37,799 bases of DNA from JBDTNK01 sp039933775 (GCA_039933775.1 JBDTNK010000015.1:1-37799), one strand, 5' to 3'; shown: positions 17,395-25,906, counted from the first letter of the stretch. A program made the numbers and translations. Notes: generated by a model from the letters alone, not told the origin.

Positions 17395-19044
17395 ATGCCC
17401 ATGCTGCGCGACGCGCTCCGCGACGCTGTGGCCGGCGCTCGCCGCACCGCGATCGAGGCCGGTGACCTTCGCCTGCCCGATGGCACCTCGCCTGACGCCC
17501 TGCCCCCGGTCTCGATCGAGCGTCCGGCTCACGCCGAGCACGGCGACTACGCCACGAATGCCGCGATGCGGCTGGCGCCTGTTCTCCGGGCCTCACCGTT
17601 TGCCATCGCGGAGGCAATCCGCGCGCACCTCCGAATGCCCGATGGCGTGGCCGAGGCGTCCGTCGAGCGGCCCGGCTTCCTGAACTTCCGGCTCGATCCG
17701 GTGTGGGTCGGGGCGCAGGTGGCCACGATCCGCGCTGCCGGAGACGCATGGGGCCGCGTGCAGGTGACCGATCCACAGAAGATCAACGTCGAGTTCGTGA
17801 GTGCCAATCCAACCGGGCCGCTCACCGTCGGCAATGCGCGCGGCGCATTCGTGGGCGACCTGCTGTGTCGCGTCCTGACAGGTGCCGGCCACGAGGTGAC
17901 GCGCGAGTATTACTTCAACGACGCCGGAACCCAGATCACCAACCTGGGTCGCTCCGTTCTCGCGCGCCGCGCCGGCGAGGAGGTGCCCGAGGACGGCTAC
18001 CACGGCGACTACGTCCGCGACCTCGCCACCGAGATGCCGGATGCCATCCTGGATGACCCCGAGCCGATCGCGGCCGCCAGCCGATGGGCATCGGAGCGCG
18101 TCCGCGCCGGGATCGAGGACAGTCTCGAGCGGCTCGGTGTGCGCTTCGACGTCTGGAAGAGCGAGGCATCGGTCCATGCCGAAGGCTGGGTCGAGCGCGG
18201 CGTCGAGCGCCTGCGCGGCGCCGGCTACCTGTACGAGGAGGGCGGCGCGACCTGGTTTCGATCCACTGCCTTCGGGGACGACAAGGACCGCGTGGTGTAT
18301 CGGTCCAACGGGCAGCCGACCTATTTCGCCGCCGACATCGGGTACATCAGCGAGAAATTCAGCCGCGGCTTCGACCAGCTGATCTACATCTGGGGCGCCG
18401 ATCACCACGGCACCGTGGCCCGCAACCGCGCGGCGGCCCAGGCGCTGGGCCATGACGCGTCGGCGGTGCACTGGCTGCTCACCGCCTGGGTGCGCTTCGT
18501 GCACGACGGCGAGCAGGGCAGCATGAGCAAGCGCGCCGGCACGTTCGTGTCGCTCGACGACCTGCTCGCCGAGATCGGCCCCGATGCCGCACGCTGGTTC
18601 TTCGGCTCACGCGCCGCGACGAGCGGAATCGACTTCGACATCGAGCTCGCCAAGCGGCAGTCGAATGAGAACCCGGTCTACTACGTCCAGTACGCGCACG
18701 CCCGATGTGCCTCCATCCTGCGTAACGCCGCCGCTGGCTCAGTGCACCCAGATGCCACCGCTGGCGGAGAGCTGCTGCAGCACCGCGCCGAACAGACGCT
18801 GATCCGCGAGCTGCTGCGCCTGCCCGAGGTCGTGACCGACAGTGCCGCGAACCGCGAGACCCACGACATCCCTCGCTATGCCCACGACCTGGCGGGCCAC
18901 TTCAGCCAGTTCTATCGTGACTGCCGCGTGCTCTCCGAGGACGCGCGGCTCTCGGCCACGCGGCTCGCGCTGGTCGATGCCACGCGCCAGGCGCTCGCCA
19001 ACGCGCTGGGCCTGATGGGGATCAGCGCACCCGACTCGATGTAG
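17395..19044 (+). CDS. argS: Arginyl-tRNA synthetase
   Basis: A 549-residue class I ArgRS. N-terminal Add-1-like domain, then the nucleotide-binding region ANPTGPLTVGNARGAF, KMSKS counterpart GSMSKRAGTFVSL, and the anticodon-binding domain starting near YYVQYAHARCASIL. Both histidines of the HIGH signature are replaced (T144-V-G-N147). The remaining domain features look intact, so it is probably functional. Possible starts are ATG 17395 and ATG 17401; TAGACT (17380-17385, overlapping the ftcD stop) ends 9 nt before the first, so either readthrough or its own leaderless promoter could express it. Confidence 0.95.
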   Translation: MPMLRDALRDAVAGARRTAIEAGDLRLPDGTSPDALPPVSIERPAHAEHGDYATNAAMRLAPVLRASPFAIAEAIRAHLRMPDGVAEASVERPGFLNFRLDPVWVGAQVATIRAAGDAWGRVQVTDPQKINVEFVSANPTGPLTVGNARGAFVGDLLCRVLTGAGHEVTREYYFNDAGTQITNLGRSVLARRAGEEVPEDGYHGDYVRDLATEMPDAILDDPEPIAAASRWASERVRAGIEDSLERLGVRFDVWKSEASVHAEGWVERGVERLRGAGYLYEEGGATWFRSTAFGDDKDRVVYRSNGQPTYFAADIGYISEKFSRGFDQLIYIWGADHHGTVARNRAAAQALGHDASAVHWLLTAWVRFVHDGEQGSMSKRAGTFVSLDDLLAEIGPDAARWFFGSRAATSGIDFDIELAKRQSNENPVYYVQYAHARCASILRNAAAGSVHPDATAGGELLQHRAEQTLIRELLRLPEVVTDSAANRETHDIPRYAHDLAGHFSQFYRDCRVLSEDARLSATRLALVDATRQALANALGLMGISAPDSM

Positions 19045-19050
19045 CTCGCG

Positions 19051-20343
19051 CTACCGCGCGGCGGCCAGGGTCGCGTCCACGATCGCCTGCGTCGAGCCGT
19101 GCACCACGAGCACCTCGGTATCCGAGACCTGCTCGACCCGGGCGGGGACCGGGATCGCGCCGTCGTCGACGATATCGGTCCATGCCTCGGTGAATTCGGT
19201 TGCGTCGGCGGGGCGATCCCACGCCAGACGCCAGGCGAGCGCGACGTCGTCGCCGTCGCGGGCCGCCGTCAGCCGGTCCCCGCCCCAGCCAGATGACGCC
19301 GCGGCGGCCACCTGTTCCGAGGCGCCAAGGTAGCGCAGAAAGATGCCGATCTGGGCCTCGCCGACGGGCGTCGATTCGATCGCGCTCCATCCGTCGCCCA
19401 GCGCTCCTGCCAGGTCGAGCTCCGGAACCTCGATCGGCGCCTCGCCGGCGACGTACTTGTCGTAATGCAGGATCTGCTCGGTCGACGCCGGCGGCTGCGC
19501 GTAGACCGCGTCAACGGCACCCGGATCGGCGGTCGTCCACAGCTGGAAGACGAAGGTGGCGCCGGCGACGTACGGGAATGACAGCGAGTCGACCATCCAC
19601 TGCGGCGCCGCACCCGTGTCGGGGATGGGCGTCTCCTGGATTTCGGACATCACCTCCGGCGCGAACTGCAGCGCCCATAGGAACATCGTCACCGTCGCGT
19701 CGCCCTCGACCAGCGCCAGCCGTCCCAGCGACTGATCATCCTGGCCTTCCGCCTCGAGATCTAGGCCGGCCAGGCCGAAGGCCGCATCCTGCAGCGCGTG
19801 GGTGTACTCGTGCGCGTACGTGATCCGTCCCAGCCCATCCAGCCCGGCGTCGCTGACGATCACCATGCGCCGCGCCTCGTCGTCGTAGAAGCCGAGCACC
19901 TGGCTCGTGAGCAGGTCCTTCTGCAGCTCCCCGACGTCCTGCCCTGCGTCGAGCAGGCCGAGCGCGCGCAGCATGATGTTGTCGGCCTCGCGCTCCGCGG
20001 GCGGGTAGTCCTCGGCGAAGGACGCGTCCAGCTCGGCGGCGAGCTCGTCACGCGTCAACAGTTCGGGTGCGCCGATCTCCGGGTCGGGCAGCTGCCGCGT
20101 CTCGCGCACCTGCGCCTCGATCTCCGCCACGACCGCCGCAACATCGTCCTCCGCTGGTGAGCCCGATGCCTCCGGCGGGACCGATGAAATTGGCGTCACC
20201 GTCGCGGCCACGCTGGGCGCCGGACTCGGCGAGGCGGCGATGCCGATCGGCACGCCAAAGGCCCGGAGCGCCAGGTAGCCCACGATGAGCACGAAGAGGG
20301 CGAGGACTGCGATCGCGGCAATCCGCTGCGAGGTGGTCGGCAT
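19051..20343 (-). CDS. Membrane-anchored metallopeptidase-like protein with HEYTH motif
   Basis: A 430-residue protein with an N-terminal transmembrane helix (about residues 9-28), a Ser/Pro/Ala-rich linker, and an extracellular domain. It has a zincin signature, YAHEYTHALQD: His178-Glu179-x2-His182, with Glu213 (LALVEGDAT) as a likely third ligand. The order HExxH then Glu about 30 residues on suggests a gluzincin-like fold. I do not recognise a named family; the substrate is unknown. ATG 20343 lies inside an iterated GACCGATG word, with GACAAT 10 nt upstream. It converges with argS, 6 bp apart. Confidence 0.75.
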   Translation of the reverse strand: MPTTSQRIAAIAVLALFVLIVGYLALRAFGVPIGIAASPSPAPSVAATVTPISSVPPEASGSPAEDDVAAVVAEIEAQVRETRQLPDPEIGAPELLTRDELAAELDASFAEDYPPAEREADNIMLRALGLLDAGQDVGELQKDLLTSQVLGFYDDEARRMVIVSDAGLDGLGRITYAHEYTHALQDAAFGLAGLDLEAEGQDDQSLGRLALVEGDATVTMFLWALQFAPEVMSEIQETPIPDTGAAPQWMVDSLSFPYVAGATFVFQLWTTADPGAVDAVYAQPPASTEQILHYDKYVAGEAPIEVPELDLAGALGDGWSAIESTPVGEAQIGIFLRYLGASEQVAAAASSGWGGDRLTAARDGDDVALAWRLAWDRPADATEFTEAWTDIVDDGAIPVPARVEQVSDTEVLVVHGSTQAIVDATLAAAR

Positions 20344-20402
20344 CGGTCCGCGGATTGTCGCAGACCCATCAAGATTCAGGTTTCTTCACGAACGGCAAGC
20401 CT

Positions 20403-20450
20403 GCGGTTGATATCGGCCTCCTACGATCTCGATTGTGAGATAGGAACCGC
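20403..20450. other. Imperfect hairpin between divergent genes
   Basis: GCGGTT at 20403-20408 pairs with AACCGC at 20445-20450, enclosing CCT and ATCTC paired with GAGAT and AGG around a 6-nt loop. It lies in the 200-bp gap between the metallopeptidase and MBL genes, and could be a small RNA, an operator or chance structure. Confidence 0.35.
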
Positions 20451-20479
20451 GATGGTTTCTCCCTCCACCCTCCCTCCTT

Positions 20480-20515
20480 CGAGCGCCGGTGTCATTGGGC
20501 GGGCACCGGCGCTCG
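20480..20515. other. Perfect 12-bp inverted repeat upstream of the MBL gene
   Basis: CGAGCGCCGGTG (20480-20491) and CACCGGCGCTCG (20504-20515) are exact inverted copies around a 12-nt spacer. It sits directly upstream of the TAGCAT element of the MBL gene, so it may be an operator or an insulating terminator. No U-run follows in either direction. Confidence 0.55.
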
Positions 20516-20526
20516 TGCGTTTCCGC

Positions 20527-20532
20527 TAGCAT
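20527..20532 (+). promoter_or_regulatory. -10 element for the MBL-fold gene
   Basis: TAGCAT ends 10 nt before ATG 20543, with no Shine-Dalgarno between. Confidence 0.4.
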
Positions 20533-20542
20533 CGGGCCACCG

Positions 20543-21187
20543 ATGGAAATCACCTGGTACGGGCGCGCCTGCTTCCGACTTCGGGGCCGCGATGCCACCG
20601 TCATCACCGATCCCTGCCCTCCCTCTACGGGCTTCGTCGCGGGCAAGCACGACATCGATCTGCTGACGATCAGCCACGACCACGCCGACCACTCCTACAC
20701 CCGCTCGATCACCGCGGGGCTGACGCTGACCCGTCCGGGCGAGTACGAATTCCACGACCTGCTCGTGAGCGGCGTGCGCACCTTCCACGACGGAAGCGGT
20801 GGCAGCGAGCGCGGCGAGAACATCGTCTTCACCGTCGAGGTCGATGGCGTCCACGTCTGCCATCTCGGCGATCTCGGCCACCTGCTGACCGAGGAGCAGA
20901 TCGCGGAGATCGGACCGGTCGACGTCCTGCTGGTGCCCGTCGGCGGCAACTTCACGCTCGCCCCGTCGGAAGCCGGCGAGGTCGTCTCGCAGATCAGCCC
21001 AAAGCTCGTGATCCCGATGCACTACGCCGTGAACGGCGCTTCGACCGATCTCCAGGGTCCGGAGAAGTTCCTCAACGAGATGGCGGTCACCGAGCCCCTG
21101 CGCCAGCCAAAGGCGCAGATCACCCCCACCTCCCTGCCCGACGAGATGCAGGTCGTGTTGCTCGAGGCGCGCGGCCGCACCAGCTGA
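20543..21187 (+). CDS. MBL-fold metal-dependent hydrolase (UlaG-like)
   Basis: A 214-residue metallo-beta-lactamase-fold protein. The metal motif is SHDHADHS (His45-x-His47-x-Asp49-His50); further ligands are likely the His in RTFHDG, the Asp in HLGDLGH, and the His in IPMHYA. It has the compact UlaG-like layout starting MEITWYGRACFRL with an early TDPCPP segment. Such proteins hydrolyse lactones or phosphodiesters, or are of unknown role; nothing here fixes the substrate. ATG 20543 is chosen over 20489 because homology begins at MEITWYG and the earlier region is the inverted repeat. Confidence 0.85.
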   Translation: MEITWYGRACFRLRGRDATVITDPCPPSTGFVAGKHDIDLLTISHDHADHSYTRSITAGLTLTRPGEYEFHDLLVSGVRTFHDGSGGSERGENIVFTVEVDGVHVCHLGDLGHLLTEEQIAEIGPVDVLLVPVGGNFTLAPSEAGEVVSQISPKLVIPMHYAVNGASTDLQGPEKFLNEMAVTEPLRQPKAQITPTSLPDEMQVVLLEARGRTS

Positions 21188-21447
21188 CCCCGCGGCGGCC
21201 GCCGCCATGACGTGCGCGGGACGCCGAAATCGAGCCTCCAGCCATCAGTCCTAGGACCATTGGTGCCAGCCGTCAACGGGATGTGACCGTCGGACTACAC
21301 CAGTCCAGACCTAAGTGATCGCCTGGTCGGATTTGGGTACTCCCAAAGTACTGCCCAAGGTCCTATGGTCGTCCCAGTGGTTGCCCTGCCAGCAGCCGCC
21401 GAGCCCGAGTGAGGCTCACCAACAGGGGACTGAAAGGACTTATCGGA
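21188..21447 (+). other. Leader/promoter region of the first surface-protein gene
   Basis: About 260 bp without a gene. It begins with a GC-rich palindrome (GCGGCGGCCGCCGC near 21191) that may end the MBL transcript, then holds repeats of TTGGG/CCCAA and GTACT around 21336-21360, and ends with AAAGGA 9 nt before ATG 21448. It is visibly more AT-rich than its surroundings. I cannot assign a promoter with confidence. Confidence 0.4.
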
Positions 21448-22542
21448 ATGTTTCATCACACCAAGGCACAGCGCAGCCTGACCGCCTCGCGGTCACTCGT
21501 GTTCGTGTCGCTCATGGCGCTCGCCGTCGCGCTGCTGGTCGGGATCCGACCGGCGCTCGCGACGCAGCCCGATAGCAGCGGCGAGCACAAGGTCACCATC
21601 TGCCACCGAACGAACAGCATCACCAATCCGTACACCGTCAACACCGTCGACTACTCGTCCGTGGACGGCGGCCTGGTGCACGACAACGGCAACGGGGATC
21701 ACACCGAGCACCTTGGCCCGGTCTTCGACTGGGAGAACCCGCCGCCTGCGCCGCATAACGGCGACCAGTGGGGCGACATCATCCCGCCGTTCTCGTGGGA
21801 AGGCGATGCCCAGCACGTCGGAGGCAGCTTCCCGGGTCTGAACTGGACCGATGAGGGCCAGGCGATCTACAACGACGGCAAGTGCGACGGCGCGGACACC
21901 GCTCCGACACCGACGCCGGTTCCGACCGGTACCCCGGGTGCCACGGGCACGCCGAACGCGACCCCCACCCCGACTCCCGAGGGAGACGAGGATGCGTCGC
22001 TGAAGATCCGCAAGATCAGCACGGAGCGCACGGCCACCAACCGCGTCATCCGGCTCGAGGGTGCGGTCTTCACGGTCGAGGGTCAGCCGGGTACATTCAC
22101 GACCGATGAGCACGGCGAGTTCTGCATCACCGGTCTGCCCGAGGATGTCGTCCTGCGCGTGACGGAGATCGTGCCGCCGGCCGGCTACGAGCTCGCGAAT
22201 CCTGCCTGGCAGGACGTCGAGGTCGATAACGACGGCGACTGCGACAGCGCCGAGGCCGTGTTCGAGAACCCGCCCGAGGTGGTGGCAACGCCGACCCCGA
22301 CGCCGGAAGGCAGCGAGGCTGGCAGCACCGGCACACCGGCACCCACCGCGACGCCGAAGGTCACTTCGACGCCCGAAGGTAGCGTGGCGGCAGCGACCGG
22401 CACGCCGCGGCCCCTGCCGAACACCGCGACCGATGCAGGCTCGCAAAGCGCGCTGATCGTGCTCGGCTTCGGAATGCTCCTGCTCGGCTCGATCGGAACG
22501 CTGGGCTACGCGAGCGTCGCAGCTCGGCGCCGCAACGACTGA
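21448..22542 (+). CDS. Sortase-type surface protein with ICHRTN domain and SpaA/Cna_B-like domain
   Basis: A 364-residue exported protein. Signal peptide SLVFVSLMALAVALLVGI ending near ALAT; then a domain starting HKVTICHRTNSITNPY and containing GDHTEH, WGDIIPPF and FPGLNWTDEG, seen in surface proteins of Actinobacteria and Chloroflexi but of unknown function. A Pro/Thr linker leads to a Cna_B/SpaA-like beta domain (LEGAVFTVEGQPG, GEFCITGLP, EIVPPAGYELA), a second Pro/Thr linker, LPNTA, a hydrophobic helix and AARRRND. LPNTA is a class D type sortase signal; no sortase is in the window. ATG 21448 is set by AAAGGA at 21433-21438. The linker, Cna_B domain and second linker are identical in DNA to the next gene. 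Confidence 0.88.
   Translation: MFHHTKAQRSLTASRSLVFVSLMALAVALLVGIRPALATQPDSSGEHKVTICHRTNSITNPYTVNTVDYSSVDGGLVHDNGNGDHTEHLGPVFDWENPPPAPHNGDQWGDIIPPFSWEGDAQHVGGSFPGLNWTDEGQAIYNDGKCDGADTAPTPTPVPTGTPGATGTPNATPTPTPEGDEDASLKIRKISTERTATNRVIRLEGAVFTVEGQPGTFTTDEHGEFCITGLPEDVVLRVTEIVPPAGYELANPAWQDVEVDNDGDCDSAEAVFENPPEVVATPTPTPEGSEAGSTGTPAPTATPKVTSTPEGSVAAATGTPRPLPNTATDAGSQSALIVLGFGMLLLGSIGTLGYASVAARRRND
21899..22407 (+). repeat. 509-bp identical block, copy 1
   Basis: By line-by-line comparison this is identical to 23428-23936 (offset 1529). It encodes the Pro/Thr linker, the Cna_B-like domain and the second linker. The flanks on both sides diverge at once. Confidence 0.93.
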
Positions 22543-22561
22543 CGGGAGATCGTCAGGTCAG

Positions 22562-22592
22562 AGAGAGGGTCTCGGCTGCGCCGAGGCCCTCT
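22562..22592 (+). terminator. Strong hairpin after the first surface-protein gene
   Basis: GAGAGGG and CCCTCTC flank CTCGGC / GCCGAG with a TGC loop, giving about 13 paired bases interrupted by one mismatch. It starts 20 nt after the stop. No clear U-run follows, so termination is likely but not of the textbook kind. Confidence 0.6.
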
Positions 22593-22817
22593 CATGACTA
22601 TCGGGCTAACACTCACGGTGCGTTCTGGCACAGGTGTCCAGTCCAGCGCGTCGTGCCGAGCACGACATCGGGGGCGCGCGATTGCGGGTGAGCCAAATGT
22701 ACTGGCGGCCCTAGTACCCTACGCTATGCTTGCGTCGACCGCGCAATGCGGTGCAATCATCGTCCGCCGACGATAGCCGTCGGCATGACAGCCCGATCAC
22801 ATGAGGTTCACCATCGA

Positions 22818-24077
22818 ATGACCCCTTCAGTCGCGGGCGAGCCGCGGCGAAAGTCGGCCACCGTTCTCTTCACGGTTGTCGCAGCCTTCGCGCTGGTCCT
22901 CTCGCTCCTTGTGAGCATTCCTGCAGTCAGTGCTGCGGCGCCCAACGTCGCCACGGGTGCCGGCATCATCGTCGATGGTGATGCCGGGGACTGGGACAGC
23001 ACCGATTTCTTCGCCGACATGCATCGGGCGGGTACGCCCGACAAGCCAGTCGAGTCGAAGCTGTCGCTCCGGTACGACTGCGACGCCGGGATTCTGTACG
23101 TGCTCGTCCGGACCGTCGCCGGTGTCGATCTGATCGATTCGGATGGCGACAATTTCGTGAAGTTCGGGACCAGCGACAAGCAGGTCGACGGCAGCGATGC
23201 GCCGGCGGATGGAACGCAGCCGGACTTCGAATACCTGGCCAATGACGCTGGGTGGGAGGCATCATTCGCCGTCGCCCCCGGGACGTATGCGAATCTGAAC
23301 GTTCACGCCCAGGTGGATGACGGCGGAGAGCAGACGTCCGCCGTGGAAGACCGTGCGATCTCGATGACGATCGTATGCATCGCCCCGACCGGAACGCCGA
23401 CCCCCACCCCGGTTCCGACCGGAACCCCCGCTCCGACACCGACGCCGGTTCCGACCGGTACCCCGGGTGCCACGGGCACGCCGAACGCGACCCCCACCCC
23501 GACTCCCGAGGGAGACGAGGATGCGTCGCTGAAGATCCGCAAGATCAGCACGGAGCGCACGGCCACCAACCGCGTCATCCGGCTCGAGGGTGCGGTCTTC
23601 ACGGTCGAGGGTCAGCCGGGTACATTCACGACCGATGAGCACGGCGAGTTCTGCATCACCGGTCTGCCCGAGGATGTCGTCCTGCGCGTGACGGAGATCG
23701 TGCCGCCGGCCGGCTACGAGCTCGCGAATCCTGCCTGGCAGGACGTCGAGGTCGATAACGACGGCGACTGCGACAGCGCCGAGGCCGTGTTCGAGAACCC
23801 GCCCGAGGTGGTGGCAACGCCGACCCCGACGCCGGAAGGCAGCGAGGCTGGCAGCACCGGCACACCGGCACCCACCGCGACGCCGAAGGTCACTTCGACG
23901 CCCGAAGGTAGCGTGGCGGCAGCGACCGGCACGCCGACCAGTGGAAACCTTCCGAACACCGCAGCGGGATCGCCGCTGACGACGCCACTCGTGGTGTTCG
24001 GCTTCGGAATGCTCCTACTCGGATCGATCGGCACGCTCGCTTACGCGAACGTCATCGCGGCACGACGGCGTCGCTAA
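22818..24077 (+). CDS. Sortase-type surface protein with DOMON/CBM9-like domain and Cna_B-like domain
   Basis: A 419-residue exported protein. Signal peptide ATVLFTVVAAFALVLSLLV ending near VSAAAP; then a domain opening GIIVDGDAGDWDSTDFFADM, the D-G-x3-D-W pattern of CBM9/DOMON-like sugar- or haem-binding domains. A longer Pro/Thr linker with repeated PTPVPTGTP follows, then the Cna_B-like domain and second linker identical to the previous gene, LPNTA, a hydrophobic helix and IAARRRR. The start ATG 22818 has GAGGT about 10 nt upstream; ATG 22788 is an alternative. The 275-bp upstream gap holds a short hairpin (GCCGAC/GTCGGC near 22765-22784). Confidence 0.86.
   Translation: MTPSVAGEPRRKSATVLFTVVAAFALVLSLLVSIPAVSAAAPNVATGAGIIVDGDAGDWDSTDFFADMHRAGTPDKPVESKLSLRYDCDAGILYVLVRTVAGVDLIDSDGDNFVKFGTSDKQVDGSDAPADGTQPDFEYLANDAGWEASFAVAPGTYANLNVHAQVDDGGEQTSAVEDRAISMTIVCIAPTGTPTPTPVPTGTPAPTPTPVPTGTPGATGTPNATPTPTPEGDEDASLKIRKISTERTATNRVIRLEGAVFTVEGQPGTFTTDEHGEFCITGLPEDVVLRVTEIVPPAGYELANPAWQDVEVDNDGDCDSAEAVFENPPEVVATPTPTPEGSEAGSTGTPAPTATPKVTSTPEGSVAAATGTPTSGNLPNTAAGSPLTTPLVVFGFGMLLLGSIGTLAYANVIAARRRR
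23428..23936 (+). repeat. 509-bp identical block, copy 2
   Basis: Second copy of 21899-22407 in the same orientation. It is preceded by an extra related Pro/Thr-coding stretch (23390-23427) that suggests local repeat expansion. Confidence 0.93.
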
Positions 24078-24142
24078 GAGGAACGCCATAGAGGGCAAGC
24101 GGCGGCGGGCCATCCCGCCAATCAGCCAGTCCCCTGGCAGGG

Positions 24143-24180
24143 ACGGGGTAGAGGTCCGCCTCTACCCCGTTTCTCGTTGT
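24143..24180 (+). terminator. Intrinsic terminator after the second surface-protein gene
   Basis: ACGGGGTAGAGG (24143-24154) and CCTCTACCCCGT (24159-24170) form a perfect 12-bp stem with a TCCG loop, followed by TTCTCGTTGTT. It is the clearest rho-independent terminator in the window and separates this gene from the convergent anti-sigma gene. Confidence 0.9.
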
Positions 24181-24216
24181 TGAGGGCTGTGACGGTTCCT
24201 CGTCAGCTGTATCTGA

Positions 24217-25185
24217 TCACCTACCCTGGCCACGTGGCATGCCGGGTGCTCCGCGTGGTGATGCCCCGGGTCGTGGTGTCGTCGCCGCTTCGGGAGCTGC
24301 GGTGGCGGATGGTGCGACTGACGGTGAAGCCCCTTTCGTGGGGTCTCCAACAGCGTGAGCGCCGACGCTCGGCGCTGGCCCGTTCCCGGTGTCTGTCGCA
24401 GGCGCATTGCCGTTGCCGGGGCGCGACGTCGCGGCTGGCTGCGGCGAAGAAGCGTCATCTGGCAGCGGAGCCGCCTGACCAGGCGGATTCGGGCCGGCCG
24501 GAGCGCGCCAGCCGTTCTGCTTGACGACCGATGCTGCCGATGTCGACGCATCGAGCGCGTGCTGGAGCGCGGCGACGGCGTTTGCCGGCGCTTCGGCCAC
24601 GAGCGCCTCGAGCACCGCCACGTGATGGTTCAGCGCGATCTCGGCCGTCGGTGACGTTCGCGACGTCATCGCCGCGAGCGTATCCGCGATCCTCACAGCG
24701 CGGTCTGCGGCGGCGCCCGCCGCGGACCAATCGCCGCGTTCCGCCAGGACCTGGATCTCGGCAAGGCGGGCGTCGAGCGACGCAACGATGAGCTCGTCCT
24801 TGAAATCACTCGGTGCGACGTCGATACGCAGCTCCTCGATGCGCAGCTTGACGCCGTACAGCGCGTCGCCCGGCATCGCGACCTGCGAGGCAGCCGAGAC
24901 CGATGCCGCCCCCGTCGCCAGCACGAAACTCGCGACGAGCACGGCGCGACCGATGGGCGTCATGCGGCCGGCACGCGATCGCGGCCGGTCCATGCTGATG
25001 CCCTCGCGCGCTGCGACGAACCGGTTGAGCGCCTCGCCCCGCAGGCGACGACGGTAGAGCGGATCGGGCTCCAATTCATGCGCGAGGCGCTCCAGCATGC
25101 GCGCCATCGGCTCATCCGGCGGGACGAGCGGCGGGCGGCGCAGGATGCGGTCGATGAGCGCCATCGGCGTGTCCATCAGGCTCAT
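24217..25185 (-). CDS. Probable anti-sigma / DUF5667-like membrane protein
   Basis: A 322-residue protein coupled to the ECF sigma gene by an ATGA overlap. The N-terminal cytoplasmic part (about 1-75) is basic; one transmembrane helix follows (AVLVASFVLATGAASVSAAS); then a helical extracellular domain beginning MPGDALYGVKLRIEELRIDV and containing FKDELIVASLDARLAEIQVL, the pattern of DUF5667 proteins. The C-terminal third is Pro/Ala/Ser/Gly-rich and disordered. The gene pair and topology suggest a membrane anti-sigma factor sensing something outside; no ZAS zinc motif is visible, so the mechanism is unclear. Confidence 0.72.
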   Translation of the reverse strand: MSLMDTPMALIDRILRRPPLVPPDEPMARMLERLAHELEPDPLYRRRLRGEALNRFVAAREGISMDRPRSRAGRMTPIGRAVLVASFVLATGAASVSAASQVAMPGDALYGVKLRIEELRIDVAPSDFKDELIVASLDARLAEIQVLAERGDWSAAGAAADRAVRIADTLAAMTSRTSPTAEIALNHHVAVLEALVAEAPANAVAALQHALDASTSAASVVKQNGWRAPAGPNPPGQAAPLPDDASSPQPAATSRPGNGNAPATDTGNGPAPSVGAHAVGDPTKGASPSVAPSATAAPEAATTPRPGASPRGAPGMPRGQGR

Positions 25186-25811
25186 GGCAGCGGCTCCGCC
25201 ATGTGGCGACGCAGCGCTCCGATGGCGCGGAAGGTGAGCGCCCGCACCGTATTCGCGCTGCGTCCCATCGTTGCGCCGGCTTCCTCGGCGGAAAGGCCGG
25301 CGCCGTAGCGCAGTGCGATCGCCTCCTGCTGATCGGGTGTCAGCTGGCGGAGCGCTGACTGCAGCTCGCGCAGCTCCTCGCCACGGACGCTGAGCGCCTC
25401 CACGCCAACCGCGGCGTCGGGCAGCTCGACCTCCGGATCGAGCGGCGGATAGGCACGGTCGCGCCGAACGTGATCGATGACCGCGTTGTGCGCGACGCGG
25501 AACGCAAACGCGCTGAATGGTCGTCCCCGCTCGCGGTAACGCGGCAGCGAGCTGACGATGCGCTCGAAGACGGCCTGGGTGATGTCCTCGGCATCCTCGC
25601 GGTGCCGAACGCGCATCGCGACGTAGCGGTAGATGGGACCGACGAGGGCGTCGTACAGGCGCCCGACGGCCGCGACATCCCCGCCGATCGCCGCAGCGGC
25701 CAGCTCATCGACGGTCGCGTCCTGCGCGGGATGATCGGCGACCACGACCCGACGGCGATCTCCGTCCAGGAACCGCGGGAGGGGCAGCGGGGTCAGGCGG
25801 CGTTCGCGCAT
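25182..25811 (-). CDS. ECF-type RNA polymerase sigma factor
   Basis: A 209-residue sigma-70-family factor with regions 2 and 4 only. Region 2 includes LYDALVGPIYRYVAMRV, HREDAEDITQAVFERI and FRVAHNAVIDHVRR; region 4 includes LRQLTPDQQEAIALRY, LSAEEAGATMGRSANTVRAL and RAIGALRRHM. It should direct RNA polymerase to a small regulon. ATG 25811 is the first ATG fitting the domain but has no good ribosome site, so the true start may lie slightly upstream. The next gene is the likely anti-sigma factor. Confidence 0.9.
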   Translation of the reverse strand: MRERRLTPLPLPRFLDGDRRRVVVADHPAQDATVDELAAAAIGGDVAAVGRLYDALVGPIYRYVAMRVRHREDAEDITQAVFERIVSSLPRYRERGRPFSAFAFRVAHNAVIDHVRRDRAYPPLDPEVELPDAAVGVEALSVRGEELRELQSALRQLTPDQQEAIALRYGAGLSAEEAGATMGRSANTVRALTFRAIGALRRHMAEPLP

Positions 25812-25906
25812 CAGTTGGGAGGGAAGCTCATCAGTCGCAAATTCGGGCGCCAACGTAGCATCCGAACGGTGCCCCGGACTAGGGGACGATCGGCGCAATG
25901 CACCGC

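Noticed and set aside
19025..19060. Possible bidirectional terminator between argS and the metallopeptidase gene
   Set aside because: Only a 4-bp stem (TAGC/GCTA) is visible; too weak to report as a terminator.
22746..22817. Earlier start (ATG 22746) for the second surface protein
   Set aside because: It would place about 24 polar residues with no SD before an otherwise normal signal peptide; ATG 22818 with GAGGT upstream is better.
23387..23470. Tandem Pro/Thr-coding repeats considered as a CRISPR or minisatellite array
   Set aside because: The repeats are in frame, encode PTPVPTGTP-type linker, and have no constant-length spacers.
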